Source: Phycisphaeraceae bacterium (GTDB taxonomy: Bacteria; Planctomycetota; Phycisphaerae; Phycisphaerales; Phycisphaeraceae). From it: a DNA stretch of 33,843 bases. The number at the start of each line of letters is the position of its first letter. Position 1 is the stretch's first letter. Location: assembly GCA_020851395.1 (NCBI GenBank), contig JADZCW010000059.1:1-33843 (forward strand), given 5' to 3'. The notes under the pieces were generated by a model. The model was given only the letters and a program-made list of their open reading frames with translations, had not been told where the DNA came from and did no database searches. The translations under genes were made by a program, and so were the position numbers. Positions 17,713-24,887 of the stretch are shown here, one piece after another.

Positions 17713-17799
17713 AACAATGCTGCATAATTTCTACAGAGCACTGGATGGACATGACGACACAATAATTGTAGAGTTTCGCGAACACCCAGGAGCCCCACA
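17713..17799 (+). promoter_or_regulatory. AT-rich leader before the capsid operon, candidate promoter/operator
   Basis: Markedly more AT-rich than its surroundings. It contains an 11-bp palindrome (acaataattgt, about 17758-17768) and inverted ctaca/tgtag pieces around it. A CAGGAG site precedes the ATG at 17800. No consensus -35/-10 pair can be fixed. Confidence 0.35.
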
Positions 17800-18291
17800 A
17801 TGCGACACGGCATTTCCAGAGCTGGTTACGAGGCCATGTATGCCCCGGCTAAGGATTACCCCATCCATACCGAAGCAGCAGTGGTCGAGTTGCGATCACG
17901 TGGATACGACATCCGCGTGCCAGGGCTGCGCTACTTGCTGAAAAGCCAGCAGGTCGCCGGCCCTGCAGGCGAGGAGAGAAACTTTCAGTGGGGGCCAGAG
18001 GACATCGACCGGGTTGCGGACTGGCTCGAGGATGCCAAGCAGTTTGTCCCGACGGCGATGGCGAACTACGCCGAGTACCTCGACGGCGATCAAGTGGCCC
18101 AGGCGGAGGCGAAATTCTGCGCGGAAAACCCCTTGACTCCGCGCCTCATGGCCGTCAAAACGATCTTCCCAGGCCTCCCCGGACTCGGCATCCCCGGCCG
18201 CGTTGAGCTTCGAAAGATGACGCCGGAGGAAGAGGCCGAACTCGCCAAAGCCGCCGAAGCCGCGCGACGCGCCGGCAAGGGCGATTTTTAA
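17800..18291 (+). CDS. Hypothetical protein, possibly DNA-binding, upstream of the capsid gene
   Basis: 163 residues, start supported by CAGGAG seven bases upstream. Residues about 28-70 (VVELRSRGYDIRVPGLRYLL, then FQWGPEDIDRVADWL) resemble a MerR/winged-helix recognition pattern with a second helix pair. Residues 75-110 are helical. A Gly/Pro-rich LPGLGIPG turn precedes a charged Ala/Glu/Lys helix at the end. It ends one base before the protease-capsid gene, so the two are translationally coupled. By position and size it could be a regulator of the late genes or a small-terminase-like DNA-recognition protein. I cannot choose between these from sequence. Confidence 0.6.
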   Translation: MRHGISRAGYEAMYAPAKDYPIHTEAAVVELRSRGYDIRVPGLRYLLKSQQVAGPAGEERNFQWGPEDIDRVADWLEDAKQFVPTAMANYAEYLDGDQVAQAEAKFCAENPLTPRLMAVKTIFPGLPGLGIPGRVELRKMTPEEEAELAKAAEAARRAGKGDF

Positions 18292-18292
18292 A

Positions 18293-20203
18293 ATGACCAT
18301 GACCCCCACAACGCATGCCCTGCAACTCTTGACCCTCCGGGCCGCCGCCGATGTTGCTGTAGACGTGGGCCAGGAGAAGAAGCTCCCGCGGGTCACGATT
18401 CAGGCGTATGGTGGCGGCCCGATGACGATCCCCGCGTGGGGCGTGGTGGTCGTCGACCTTGCAGGGATGGAGATTCCCGAGCAGATCGCGCTGCTGGTCG
18501 ACCACGAAAACATCCTCACCAAAGTTGCCGGCCACGGGCGCGCCCGCGTCGTCAAGGGTCGGCTGGTCGTCGAGGGCGAGCTGAGCGGGTCCAGCGAGGT
18601 TGTCGAGCAGATCGTCAACCTGGCCAGGAATGGCATGCAACTACAGGCCAGCATCGGCGCTCAACCGCTTGAGACTCGCACGATTGAGCCCGGAGAAAAA
18701 ATCAAAGTCAACGGACGCACTCAGACGCTGCCGCGCGGCGGGGTGCTCATCGTGCGAAGCCGGCTGAGAGAAACAAGCATTGTGGCGTTGGGGGCCGACG
18801 ATGAAACGTCTGTCCGCATCGCCGCGAAGCGTGAAACATCTTACGGAGAAACGAACATGGGCAAGGAAGTTCAGACCATCGACGAGCAGGCGATCCTGAG
18901 CCGCGAGCGGCAACGGGTGGCTGAGATCGACCGCCTCTGCGCCTGCGCGGCGCGGAGCGGTGTCGCGAGTGATGCGGTTGAGAAGGCGCGGGCCGAGGCC
19001 ATCGAGGGCAAGCTCGATATGGCCCAACTCAGCGCGAAGTTCCTCGATGCCGCGAGATCGCGCTTGGAGGCAATCCCCTTGATCCCTCGCCACCAGACGG
19101 TTTCAGCGGCGGCGGCGCTTGAGGGCGCTCTGCTTTGCCGGCTTGGCCGGTCCGACCTGGCCGAGAAATCTCTCGGCGCTGACGTTATGGAGCAATCCGC
19201 GAGAATCCGTGGAAGCTCTCTCCTCGACATCTGCGCGATGGCGCTCGCGCTCGACGGGCAATCGGTGCCGCACAACGACAAGAAGGGTCTGGTTCGGGCG
19301 TCGATGAGTACCGCCAGCCTGCCGATCGCGCTGGGCGGAGCCTTGGAAAAAATCCTCATCACGGGATTCAACGCGGCCGCGCCGTCGTGGAAGGGCTTTG
19401 CCGCGATCCGGTCGGTCAGCAACTTCCGCGAGCACCAAGCGGTCAGGCCGTCCGCGTCAGGCCGGCTTGAGCAGGTCGCGCCCGGGGGCGAGCTGAAGCA
19501 CGCGGCCCTGACCGAGTGGACGACGCCGCTCAAGGCGGAAACCTACGGGAAAATCGTGCGGGTCGATCGCCAGATGCTGATCAACGATGACATCGGCGTG
19601 CTTGACGAAGTGGCCTTCCAGCTTGGAAGAATGGCGCAGCGCACCCTGACCGACACGCTGTATCGTGGGCTTCTCGCTGCCGCCGCGACCCACTTCACGA
19701 CCGCCCAGAGCAACTACATCGAGGGATCGACGACGGCGCTCAGCCTCGACGCGCTCAGCACCGGCCTCGCGAGCATGAGGCGGCAGCGCGACTCCGATGG
19801 GCGCGAGATCGATGTCGTGCCGGCCGTGTTGCTCGTCCCGCCGAGCCTCGAAGCGACGGGCCGCGCGCTGCTGACGAGCGCGTTCACCGAAGACCCCTCC
19901 GCGACGTCCCCGCGACCGACCGGCAACCCAGTGGCCGGCGCGGCGCTGTCACTCGCTGTCGAGCCGAGGCTCGAGAATTCGTTGATCGCTGGGTACTCCT
20001 CGACCGCGTGGTATTTGTTCGCGGGGCCGGCTGATTCACCGTGGCTGGTTGGCTACTTGAACGGCCAGGAAAACCCGACGATCGAATACCACGGCCTCGA
20101 CAGTTCCACCGACACGCTGGGCATGACCTGGCGGGTTTACCACGACTTCGCCGTGGCCGCCGGCGATCCAAAAGCGGGCTTCAAGAGCAAGGGCGCCGCT
20201 TAA
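18293..20203 (+). CDS. Prohead protease-major capsid protein fusion (HK97-like)
   Basis: 636 residues. The N-terminal 170 residues look like an HK97-type prohead serine protease, with candidate catalytic His H71 in LLVDHENIL and Ser S120 in MQLQASIGAQP. Residues about 190-290 are charged and helical, like a scaffold or delta domain. The C-terminal 330 residues resemble an HK97-fold major capsid protein: FREHQAVRPSASGRLEQVAP, then KAETYGKIVRVDRQMLINDD, FQLGRMAQRTLTDTLYRGLL, a late LLVPPSLEATGRALL and a terminal beta-rich part. Protease-capsid fusions are known in tailed phages. An internal ATG at 18857 with a good ribosome-binding site could give free capsid protein (448 residues). The fold assignment is by eye. 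Confidence 0.75.
   Translation: MTMTPTTHALQLLTLRAAADVAVDVGQEKKLPRVTIQAYGGGPMTIPAWGVVVVDLAGMEIPEQIALLVDHENILTKVAGHGRARVVKGRLVVEGELSGSSEVVEQIVNLARNGMQLQASIGAQPLETRTIEPGEKIKVNGRTQTLPRGGVLIVRSRLRETSIVALGADDETSVRIAAKRETSYGETNMGKEVQTIDEQAILSRERQRVAEIDRLCACAARSGVASDAVEKARAEAIEGKLDMAQLSAKFLDAARSRLEAIPLIPRHQTVSAAAALEGALLCRLGRSDLAEKSLGADVMEQSARIRGSSLLDICAMALALDGQSVPHNDKKGLVRASMSTASLPIALGGALEKILITGFNAAAPSWKGFAAIRSVSNFREHQAVRPSASGRLEQVAPGGELKHAALTEWTTPLKAETYGKIVRVDRQMLINDDIGVLDEVAFQLGRMAQRTLTDTLYRGLLAAAATHFTTAQSNYIEGSTTALSLDALSTGLASMRRQRDSDGREIDVVPAVLLVPPSLEATGRALLTSAFTEDPSATSPRPTGNPVAGAALSLAVEPRLENSLIAGYSSTAWYLFAGPADSPWLVGYLNGQENPTIEYHGLDSSTDTLGMTWRVYHDFAVAAGDPKAGFKSKGAA
18845..18859 (+). promoter_or_regulatory. 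Internal ribosome-binding site and start for a free capsid protein
   Basis: GGAG at 18845-18848 lies eight bases before the in-frame ATG at 18857 (codon 189). The sequence ggagaaacgaacATG nearly copies the start of the 17234 gene (ggagaacgaacATG). The site falls exactly between the protease and the scaffold/capsid parts. Confidence 0.55.
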
Positions 20204-20414
20204 TCTCAACTCCTCAGGGTCCCGCCTTGGCGGGCGGGGCCGCGATCACTCGGCGGCGGCGGAAACGTCACCGTCGGGTTTAGCGGTGTGGAGCGAGCGG
20301 CCCGAGTTGCCGCTTGCCCCCGCCGATCAGATTCGCAGGTTCGGCAGTTCAACCCGGCAACAATCGACCGGCGCGATGTTCGGCGCGATCGGTCTATCGT
20401 GAGGAGTACACGCC

Positions 20415-20627
20415 ATGACCGGACTCGATGTCGGTGGCCAGGCCGCCCCGTTGCTCGTCAGCGAGCGAGAGGCCGCCAAGATGCTGGGGCTCTGCACCAA
20501 GACACTCTATTCGCTGCGACAAGCCGGCAAGCTTCCGACCGTGCGAGTCGGTCAGCGCGTGCTCTATGACCCCGCGGACCTCCGCGCGTTCATTCAGCGG
20601 CAGAAGGTCACGGGGGGTGCGGCATGA
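20415..20627 (+). CDS. AlpA/excisionase-type helix-turn-helix protein
   Basis: 70 residues. The pattern LLVSEREAAKMLGLCTKTLYSLRQAGKLPTVRVGQRVLYDPADLRAFI is that of the small winged HTH family (HTH_17) that includes AlpA and many phage excisionases. Helix-turn-helix is at about residues 15-37 and the wing at 40-52. GTGAGGAG lies a few bases upstream. It overlaps the primase-helicase start by four bases (ATGA), so it is probably translated with it. In satellites such proteins often activate excision or control the replication genes; which applies here is unknown. A second HTH of the same class lies at 24217, nearer the integrase. Confidence 0.8.
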   Translation: MTGLDVGGQAAPLLVSEREAAKMLGLCTKTLYSLRQAGKLPTVRVGQRVLYDPADLRAFIQRQKVTGGAA

Positions 20628-23596
20628 CACCCACCGAGCTTGTTTTGAGCCGACTCCCCGACGCCCGCCAGGCCGGCGACGGCTGGACCGCGCATTGCCC
20701 AAACCCCGAGCATGAAGACCGCCGACCATCGCTGTCCGTCACTGAGGGCTCCGACGGCCGCGCGCTTCTGCATTGCTTTGGCGGCTGTTCGACCGAAAAG
20801 GTAGTCGCGGCCATGGGGCTGAAAATGGCGAACCTGATGCCCCCCCGGCGCCAGATGGCGGCCAGACCAGCCGCGAAGCCCGCCCCCACGGCGCCCGCCG
20901 CGAGCAAGCCCAAGAAGACCCGAGAGGTTTACGCGACGGCCGAGGCCGCGATTGCGGCCCTCGAGCGCCACCGCGGCAAGCCGGCGGGTGTGTGGACCTA
21001 CTGCGACGCCCAGGGCGAGGCCGTCGGCGCGGTGCTCCGTTGGGACGGGCCGAACGGAAAGGACGTCCTGCCCCTGGCCCGGTCGGCCGAGGGCTGGAGC
21101 GTGGGCGCGATGCCCGCGCCCCGGCCGCTCTTCGGCCTGCCCGAGATCCTGGCCCGGCCCGGGGAACTGGTGGCCGTCGTCGAGGGCGAGAAGTGCGTCG
21201 ACGCGGCCCGGTCGATCGGCCTGCTGGCGACAACCTCAGCCGGCGGAGCGCAGGCCGCACGCAAGACGAGCTGGGAGCAGCTCGCGGGCCGCGAGGTGGT
21301 GATCCTGCCCGACCATGACACGCCAGGCGAGAAGTACGCGGCCGAAGTGGCTGAGATTTTGCGGGCGCTCACCCCGCCGTCCGTGGTGAAGATTGTGCGG
21401 CTGTGGGATCACTGGCCGGACCTGGCCGAGGGCGGGGACATCGCCGACGTGCTCGTCCTGACGGGTGGGGACGTCGAGGCCGTCCGGGCCGCGGTGCTCG
21501 AGCTGATCGCCAAGGCGCCGGCCGAGGAAGCGACACCGGCCGCACCGGCGACGGCGCCAGCGGACGCATCGGACGATGGCCGCGAGCGCCCTCCGACCCA
21601 AGCGGAAGAGCTGGTGGCGATGGCGCTCGAGCGCTACAGCTTCGCACGCACGCCAGCAGGCGAGGCGTTCGCGGTCCTGAAAGACGGTCCTAACCTGGCC
21701 GTGATGCTCCGGGGCTCATCCGACAGCCTGCGCGCCGCCCTGTCCCGCGAATACCGCCGAGCTTGCGGGCGTGTTCCGAGCAGTTCGGCCCTCGCCGATG
21801 CGGTGGTGGCGCTGTCGGGCGAGGCCCTCGAGGGCGAGCCCGAGGACGTCCGCCTGCGCGTCGCTGAGCATGAGGGCGGGATCGTCCTGGACTTGGGCGA
21901 CGCCACGGGCCGGGCGGTGGTGGTCAAGCCCGAGGGCTGGGCTGTGGTCGAACGATCGCCGGTTCTCTTCCGGCGAACGGCCCTGACCAGCGCTCTTCCC
22001 GAGCCCATCCGGGGAGGCCGGCTCGCCAACCTCCGCGAGCTGCTGAACGTGTCGGATGAGGGCTGGCCGCTCTTGAAGGGCTGGCTGGTCAGCGCGTTCA
22101 TGCCGGCGATCCCTCACCCGCTGCTGATGCTCGGCGGCCAGCAGGGCACGGGCAAGAGCACGGCGGCGCGGCTGCTGATGGGGCTGTCCGATCCCTCGCC
22201 GGCCCCGCTGCGAAGCGAGCCCCGCGACGCTGAAAGCTGGGCGGTGGCGTGTTCGGGATCGTGGGGGCTGGCCATCGACAACGTGAGCGGAATCTCCGGC
22301 TGGTGGTCTGACGCGCTGTGCAAGGCGGTGACGGGTGACGGGCTGGTTCGCCGAAAGCTCTTCAGTGATTCGGAGCTGTCGGTTCTCAGCTTCAGGCGCG
22401 TCGTCGTTCTGACCAGCATCGACGCCGGTTCCCTGAGGGGCGACCTCGGCGACCGCGTGCTCCTGGTCGACCTCCAGCCCATCCCAGACACCCAGCGCCG
22501 CACCGAGGCCGACCTCGACGCCCGCTACGCCGCGGCCAGGCCGGAGATCCTTGGCGCACTGCTGGACCTTCTGGCGGCAACGCTGCGAGAGCTTCCGAAC
22601 GTCCAGCTCGAGAACTCGCCCCGGATGGCCGACTTCGCGCGCGTCCTGGCAGCGGTGGACGCTGCGGACGATTCGGACGGTGCCTCTCTACCAACCTACC
22701 TCGCCCAACGTGGGCGCGTGGCGGAAGAGGTGGTCGAGGGTGACGCCGTGGCCCAGGCCGTCGCGTCGCTGGTCCGGCGGTGCGATGGGGCATGGTCGGG
22801 CTCGGCCTCTGACCTCTTGGCGGCCATCACGCCCTCGCCGGCGCCCCATGGCTGGCCCAAGTCGCCCCGTTCGCTGGCGGGGCGCCTGCGCCGCATCGTC
22901 CCTGCCCTGGCCACGGTGGGCGTTGTTCTCACCGAGGGCCGAGCGCCGGATCGTCAGAGAACAAGAACATGGAGAATTGAAGAGAGGGAGAAAGAATCGT
23001 CCGAATCGTCCGCATCGTCCAGAATCCTGGTTGGCGCTAGCGCCACGGCCGTTTTTGGTGCGGACGATTCGTCGGACGATTGCGGACGATCGGGCTCAAT
23101 CGTCCGCGAGCGGCAGGGCCTGCTGGTCCCCGATGAAGAGTTGGAGGGCGAGTTTGCGGACGATGCGGACGAAGCCGGACAGACGGAGAAAACCCATAGT
23201 CCTACCTTAACCAATGACACGCCAAACACTTGCGAGAAGTCGGACGATTCGGACGCAAAATCGCCAGCTTCATCTAAGGGGGTAGGGGTGACAATGCACA
23301 CGCCCCCTCAGTCGGTGGGGTGTGACGACACGACAAACGCCGGCGTGGACGTGGACGGTGCGGACGATCAATCACGGCCCCCCTCTATTCGATGGAGTCT
23401 GCCGCGACAGAGAACGGGTGAGTTGATCGGCAAGGCCCACCGAGCTGGCGACAGGGGAAGGGCTCGAGTGATTCGTCGCAAGTGGCGGGACGGCTTGGCC
23501 CGCGAGTTCCTGGCAGGGACCGACCCCGTAACTGCCGAGCTGAAGGTCGGCGCGATGATCTTGGACACGTTCGCCACCACAACGAAGGTAGGATAA
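20624..23596 (+). CDS. Primase-helicase (zinc-binding and TOPRIM primase fused to an SF3/AAA-like ATPase)
   Basis: 990 residues, probably the replication initiator of the element. An N-terminal zinc-ribbon-like motif has C25, H30, C51 and C55 (HCPNPEHEDRRPSL, LLHCFGGCS), as in CHC2-type primases. A TOPRIM-like domain follows at about 182-250 with E188 (VVEGEK) and D230-x-D232 (LPDHD). After an Ala/Pro linker and an unassigned middle domain comes an ATPase: Walker A GGQQGTGKS (504-512), acidic Walker B-like LAIDNVS (549-555), and GDLGDRVLLVDL as a possible arginine-finger region. Residues about 785-930 are low-complexity and acidic/Ser-rich; this DNA holds the GCGGACGAT repeats. The start overlaps the HTH gene by four bases. 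Confidence 0.85.
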   Translation: MTPTELVLSRLPDARQAGDGWTAHCPNPEHEDRRPSLSVTEGSDGRALLHCFGGCSTEKVVAAMGLKMANLMPPRRQMAARPAAKPAPTAPAASKPKKTREVYATAEAAIAALERHRGKPAGVWTYCDAQGEAVGAVLRWDGPNGKDVLPLARSAEGWSVGAMPAPRPLFGLPEILARPGELVAVVEGEKCVDAARSIGLLATTSAGGAQAARKTSWEQLAGREVVILPDHDTPGEKYAAEVAEILRALTPPSVVKIVRLWDHWPDLAEGGDIADVLVLTGGDVEAVRAAVLELIAKAPAEEATPAAPATAPADASDDGRERPPTQAEELVAMALERYSFARTPAGEAFAVLKDGPNLAVMLRGSSDSLRAALSREYRRACGRVPSSSALADAVVALSGEALEGEPEDVRLRVAEHEGGIVLDLGDATGRAVVVKPEGWAVVERSPVLFRRTALTSALPEPIRGGRLANLRELLNVSDEGWPLLKGWLVSAFMPAIPHPLLMLGGQQGTGKSTAARLLMGLSDPSPAPLRSEPRDAESWAVACSGSWGLAIDNVSGISGWWSDALCKAVTGDGLVRRKLFSDSELSVLSFRRVVVLTSIDAGSLRGDLGDRVLLVDLQPIPDTQRRTEADLDARYAAARPEILGALLDLLAATLRELPNVQLENSPRMADFARVLAAVDAADDSDGASLPTYLAQRGRVAEEVVEGDAVAQAVASLVRRCDGAWSGSASDLLAAITPSPAPHGWPKSPRSLAGRLRRIVPALATVGVVLTEGRAPDRQRTRTWRIEEREKESSESSASSRILVGASATAVFGADDSSDDCGRSGSIVRERQGLLVPDEELEGEFADDADEAGQTEKTHSPTLTNDTPNTCEKSDDSDAKSPASSKGVGVTMHTPPQSVGCDDTTNAGVDVDGADDQSRPPSIRWSLPRQRTGELIGKAHRAGDRGRARVIRRKWRDGLAREFLAGTDPVTAELKVGAMILDTFATTTKVG
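22664..23368. repeat. Cluster of GCGGACGAT repeats, candidate iteron-type origin
   Basis: Copies of (G/T)CGGACGAT or its complement occur near 22664, 22996, 23005, 23014, 23060, 23072, 23082, 23099, 23156, 23165 (one mismatch), 23240 and 23360. Those at 22996-23020 are a 9-bp-spaced run in reverse orientation, and 23060-23090 is a run in forward orientation. They occur on both strands and encode ADD/SDD, SS, CGRS and IVR in different frames. An A-rich purine stretch (22958-22996) adjoins the first run. Confidence 0.55.
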
Positions 23597-23918
23597 AAGG
23601 TACTTCCCCGATGGGTGAGCGCGCCGACACCCTGCCGGGAACAGTCGCGCGGCGGGTGAATTTTTTACATGTTGCAGCGAGATACCGCCCCATGCCATCA
23701 AATGACGGCCCCACCATCCGAACGATGGCCAAGACGGACCCGACCCGGCCCGCTGACCACGGCCCCGGAGGGTGTCGACGGCCCGCCGCATACGCCCGCC
23801 AGGCCCGGACCCCAACGGGACGGCGGCGCCGGGCGTAGGCGACGACGGGCAAGGCAGGCCCCCGGTGGTGGCGTAAGGGCGAGAACTGGCCAGGCATGAC
23901 ATCGAACGAGGTAGACCC
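23597..23918. other. 322-bp stretch without a convincing gene
   Basis: A 75-codon open frame (23611-23838) has no ribosome-binding site and an Arg/Pro/Ala composition typical of random GC-rich DNA. A small T-run (about 23661-23666) and an otherwise GC-rich sequence suggest a control region before the XRE gene. No clear promoter, terminator or RNA structure was found. Confidence 0.5.
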
Positions 23919-24152
23919 ATGACGAAGCGAGAGCGTGAAAAGGACGTCGCGGCTGAGCTGAGACAGGCCATCGCCCAGGCGAGGAAGGGCGGGCTGTCGA
24001 TCTACCGGCTGGCCAAGCTGTCGGGGGTTCGGCTGTCCGGCTGCCAGTTGATCGCGGCGGGGAAGACGATCCCCAGGCTGGACACCGCGGAAAAACTTGC
24101 CAAGGCCATCGGGTACACCTTGACATTGCACCATAATAAAGGTATAACCTGA
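23919..24152 (+). CDS. XRE-type helix-turn-helix regulator
   Basis: 77 residues, start supported by GAGGT seven bases upstream. The Cro/CI-like HTH lies at about residues 27-65 (LSIYRLAKLSGVRLSGCQLIAAGKTIPRLDTAEKLAKAIGYTL). Only the DNA-binding domain is present, with no dimerisation or cleavage domain, so it is Cro-sized. A strong promoter for the next genes begins inside its last codons. It could therefore repress or control the excisionase-peptidase-integrase operon, and the neighbouring ImmA/IrrE-like peptidase would be its natural partner. Its own operator is not identified. Confidence 0.75.
   Translation: MTKREREKDVAAELRQAIAQARKGGLSIYRLAKLSGVRLSGCQLIAAGKTIPRLDTAEKLAKAIGYTLTLHHNKGIT
24120..24148 (+). 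promoter_or_regulatory. Strong sigma-70 promoter for the excision/integration genes
   Basis: TTGACA at 24120-24125, a 17-bp spacer and TATAAC at 24143-24148: near-perfect boxes and ideal spacing. It overlaps the end of the XRE gene, and transcription would begin near 24155, about 60 bases before the HTH gene at 24217. It is the best promoter match I found in the window. Confidence 0.75.
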
Positions 24153-24216
24153 GGCGGGTAGACCTTCCCGCTCCGGCGGTTCACGTTGGACCGTCAGGCG
24201 GGGCCGAGGGAAAGCC

Positions 24217-24486
24217 ATGATGTTGACGGTGCGCCAGGTTGCCGAACGGCTCGCAATCAGCCCGGAAAGGGTGCGATACCTGATCGCCTACGGGCACCTG
24301 GCGGCAATCGATGTCAGCCCAAACCGGATCAGGCCACGGTACCGCATCGATGAGGCGGCCCTTCAGGACTACATCGAAAACGGTAGCCGGAAGGGTAGGA
24401 CGGGCTTTGAAAGTTGCCAGCGGACGCCCAATCGTGAGGCGATGGCCTTTGTCGAAGCGCTGATGTCGCGGAAGAGGAAGCGGTGA
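24217..24486 (+). CDS. Excisionase-like helix-turn-helix protein
   Basis: 89 residues; the ATG at 24217 (or the next codon) follows a GAGGGAAAG site. The pattern LTVRQVAERLAISPERVRYLIAYGHLAAIDVSPNRIRPRYRIDEAALQDYI is the MerR-like excisionase/HTH_17 fold, with helix-turn-helix at about 4-26 and wing near 33-46. The C-terminal 35 residues are basic (GSRKGRTGF, MSRKRKR), fitting DNA bending. It is first in an operon with the metallopeptidase and the integrase, the usual place for a recombination directionality factor. A transcription-regulator role cannot be excluded. It overlaps the next gene at TGATG. Confidence 0.75.
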   Translation: MMLTVRQVAERLAISPERVRYLIAYGHLAAIDVSPNRIRPRYRIDEAALQDYIENGSRKGRTGFESCQRTPNREAMAFVEALMSRKRKR

Positions 24487-24884
24487 TGATCGGTCAGTGT
24501 CAATCACAGCCCGTGAGCAAGCCGAAGTCCGGGGACCGAGGGTCAAGAGGGCGACGTCCCGCGCTGGTTCTGAGGGTTGGCCCCTTTGACTATATGGTTC
24601 ATTTCGTCGATGGGCTGATCCGGCACAAGGGCAAGACGTGTGTGGGGCTGTGCGATAACGACGCCCACGAGATTCACGTCGCCCGCTGCGGCAGTGAGGC
24701 GCAACAGACCCAGGTGATTTTCCACGAGTACATGCATGCCTGGGTCTATCACTTCGGGCCGACGATGATGATGGATGAGGAGAGGATTTGCGACCTGTTC
24801 GGCCTGGCGATGACGCAGTTTGTGCGCGACCTCTCGATCGGCACGATCCCCATGCGACGCGTCCGACTTCCCATGACGAGGTGA
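24486..24884 (+). CDS. ImmA/IrrE-like zinc metallopeptidase
   Basis: 132 residues from the ATG at 24486; a GTG one codon earlier is possible. The zinc-protease motif HExxH is at the centre (FHEYMHAW). DEERICDLFGLAM follows about 15 residues later, giving the third acidic ligand. The preceding CVGLCDNDAHEIHVARCG is the family's strand-turn segment. ImmA-type proteases of integrative elements cleave or inactivate the element's XRE repressor in response to a signal. An XRE protein is encoded two genes upstream, so such a pair is plausible here. It lies between the excisionase-like gene and the integrase, three bases before the latter. A SprT-like or general anti-repressor peptidase is the alternative. 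Confidence 0.75.
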   Translation: MIGQCQSQPVSKPKSGDRGSRGRRPALVLRVGPFDYMVHFVDGLIRHKGKTCVGLCDNDAHEIHVARCGSEAQQTQVIFHEYMHAWVYHFGPTMMMDEERICDLFGLAMTQFVRDLSIGTIPMRRVRLPMTR

Positions 24885-24887
24885 ACC

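Noticed and set aside
18293-20203. Encapsulin nanocompartment instead of a phage capsid
   Set aside because: The fused prohead protease and the integrase/primase context fit a virus-derived shell better; no cargo enzyme gene is adjacent.
23611-23838. A 75-codon frame between the primase and the XRE gene
   Set aside because: No ribosome-binding site, random-looking composition and no recognisable motif.
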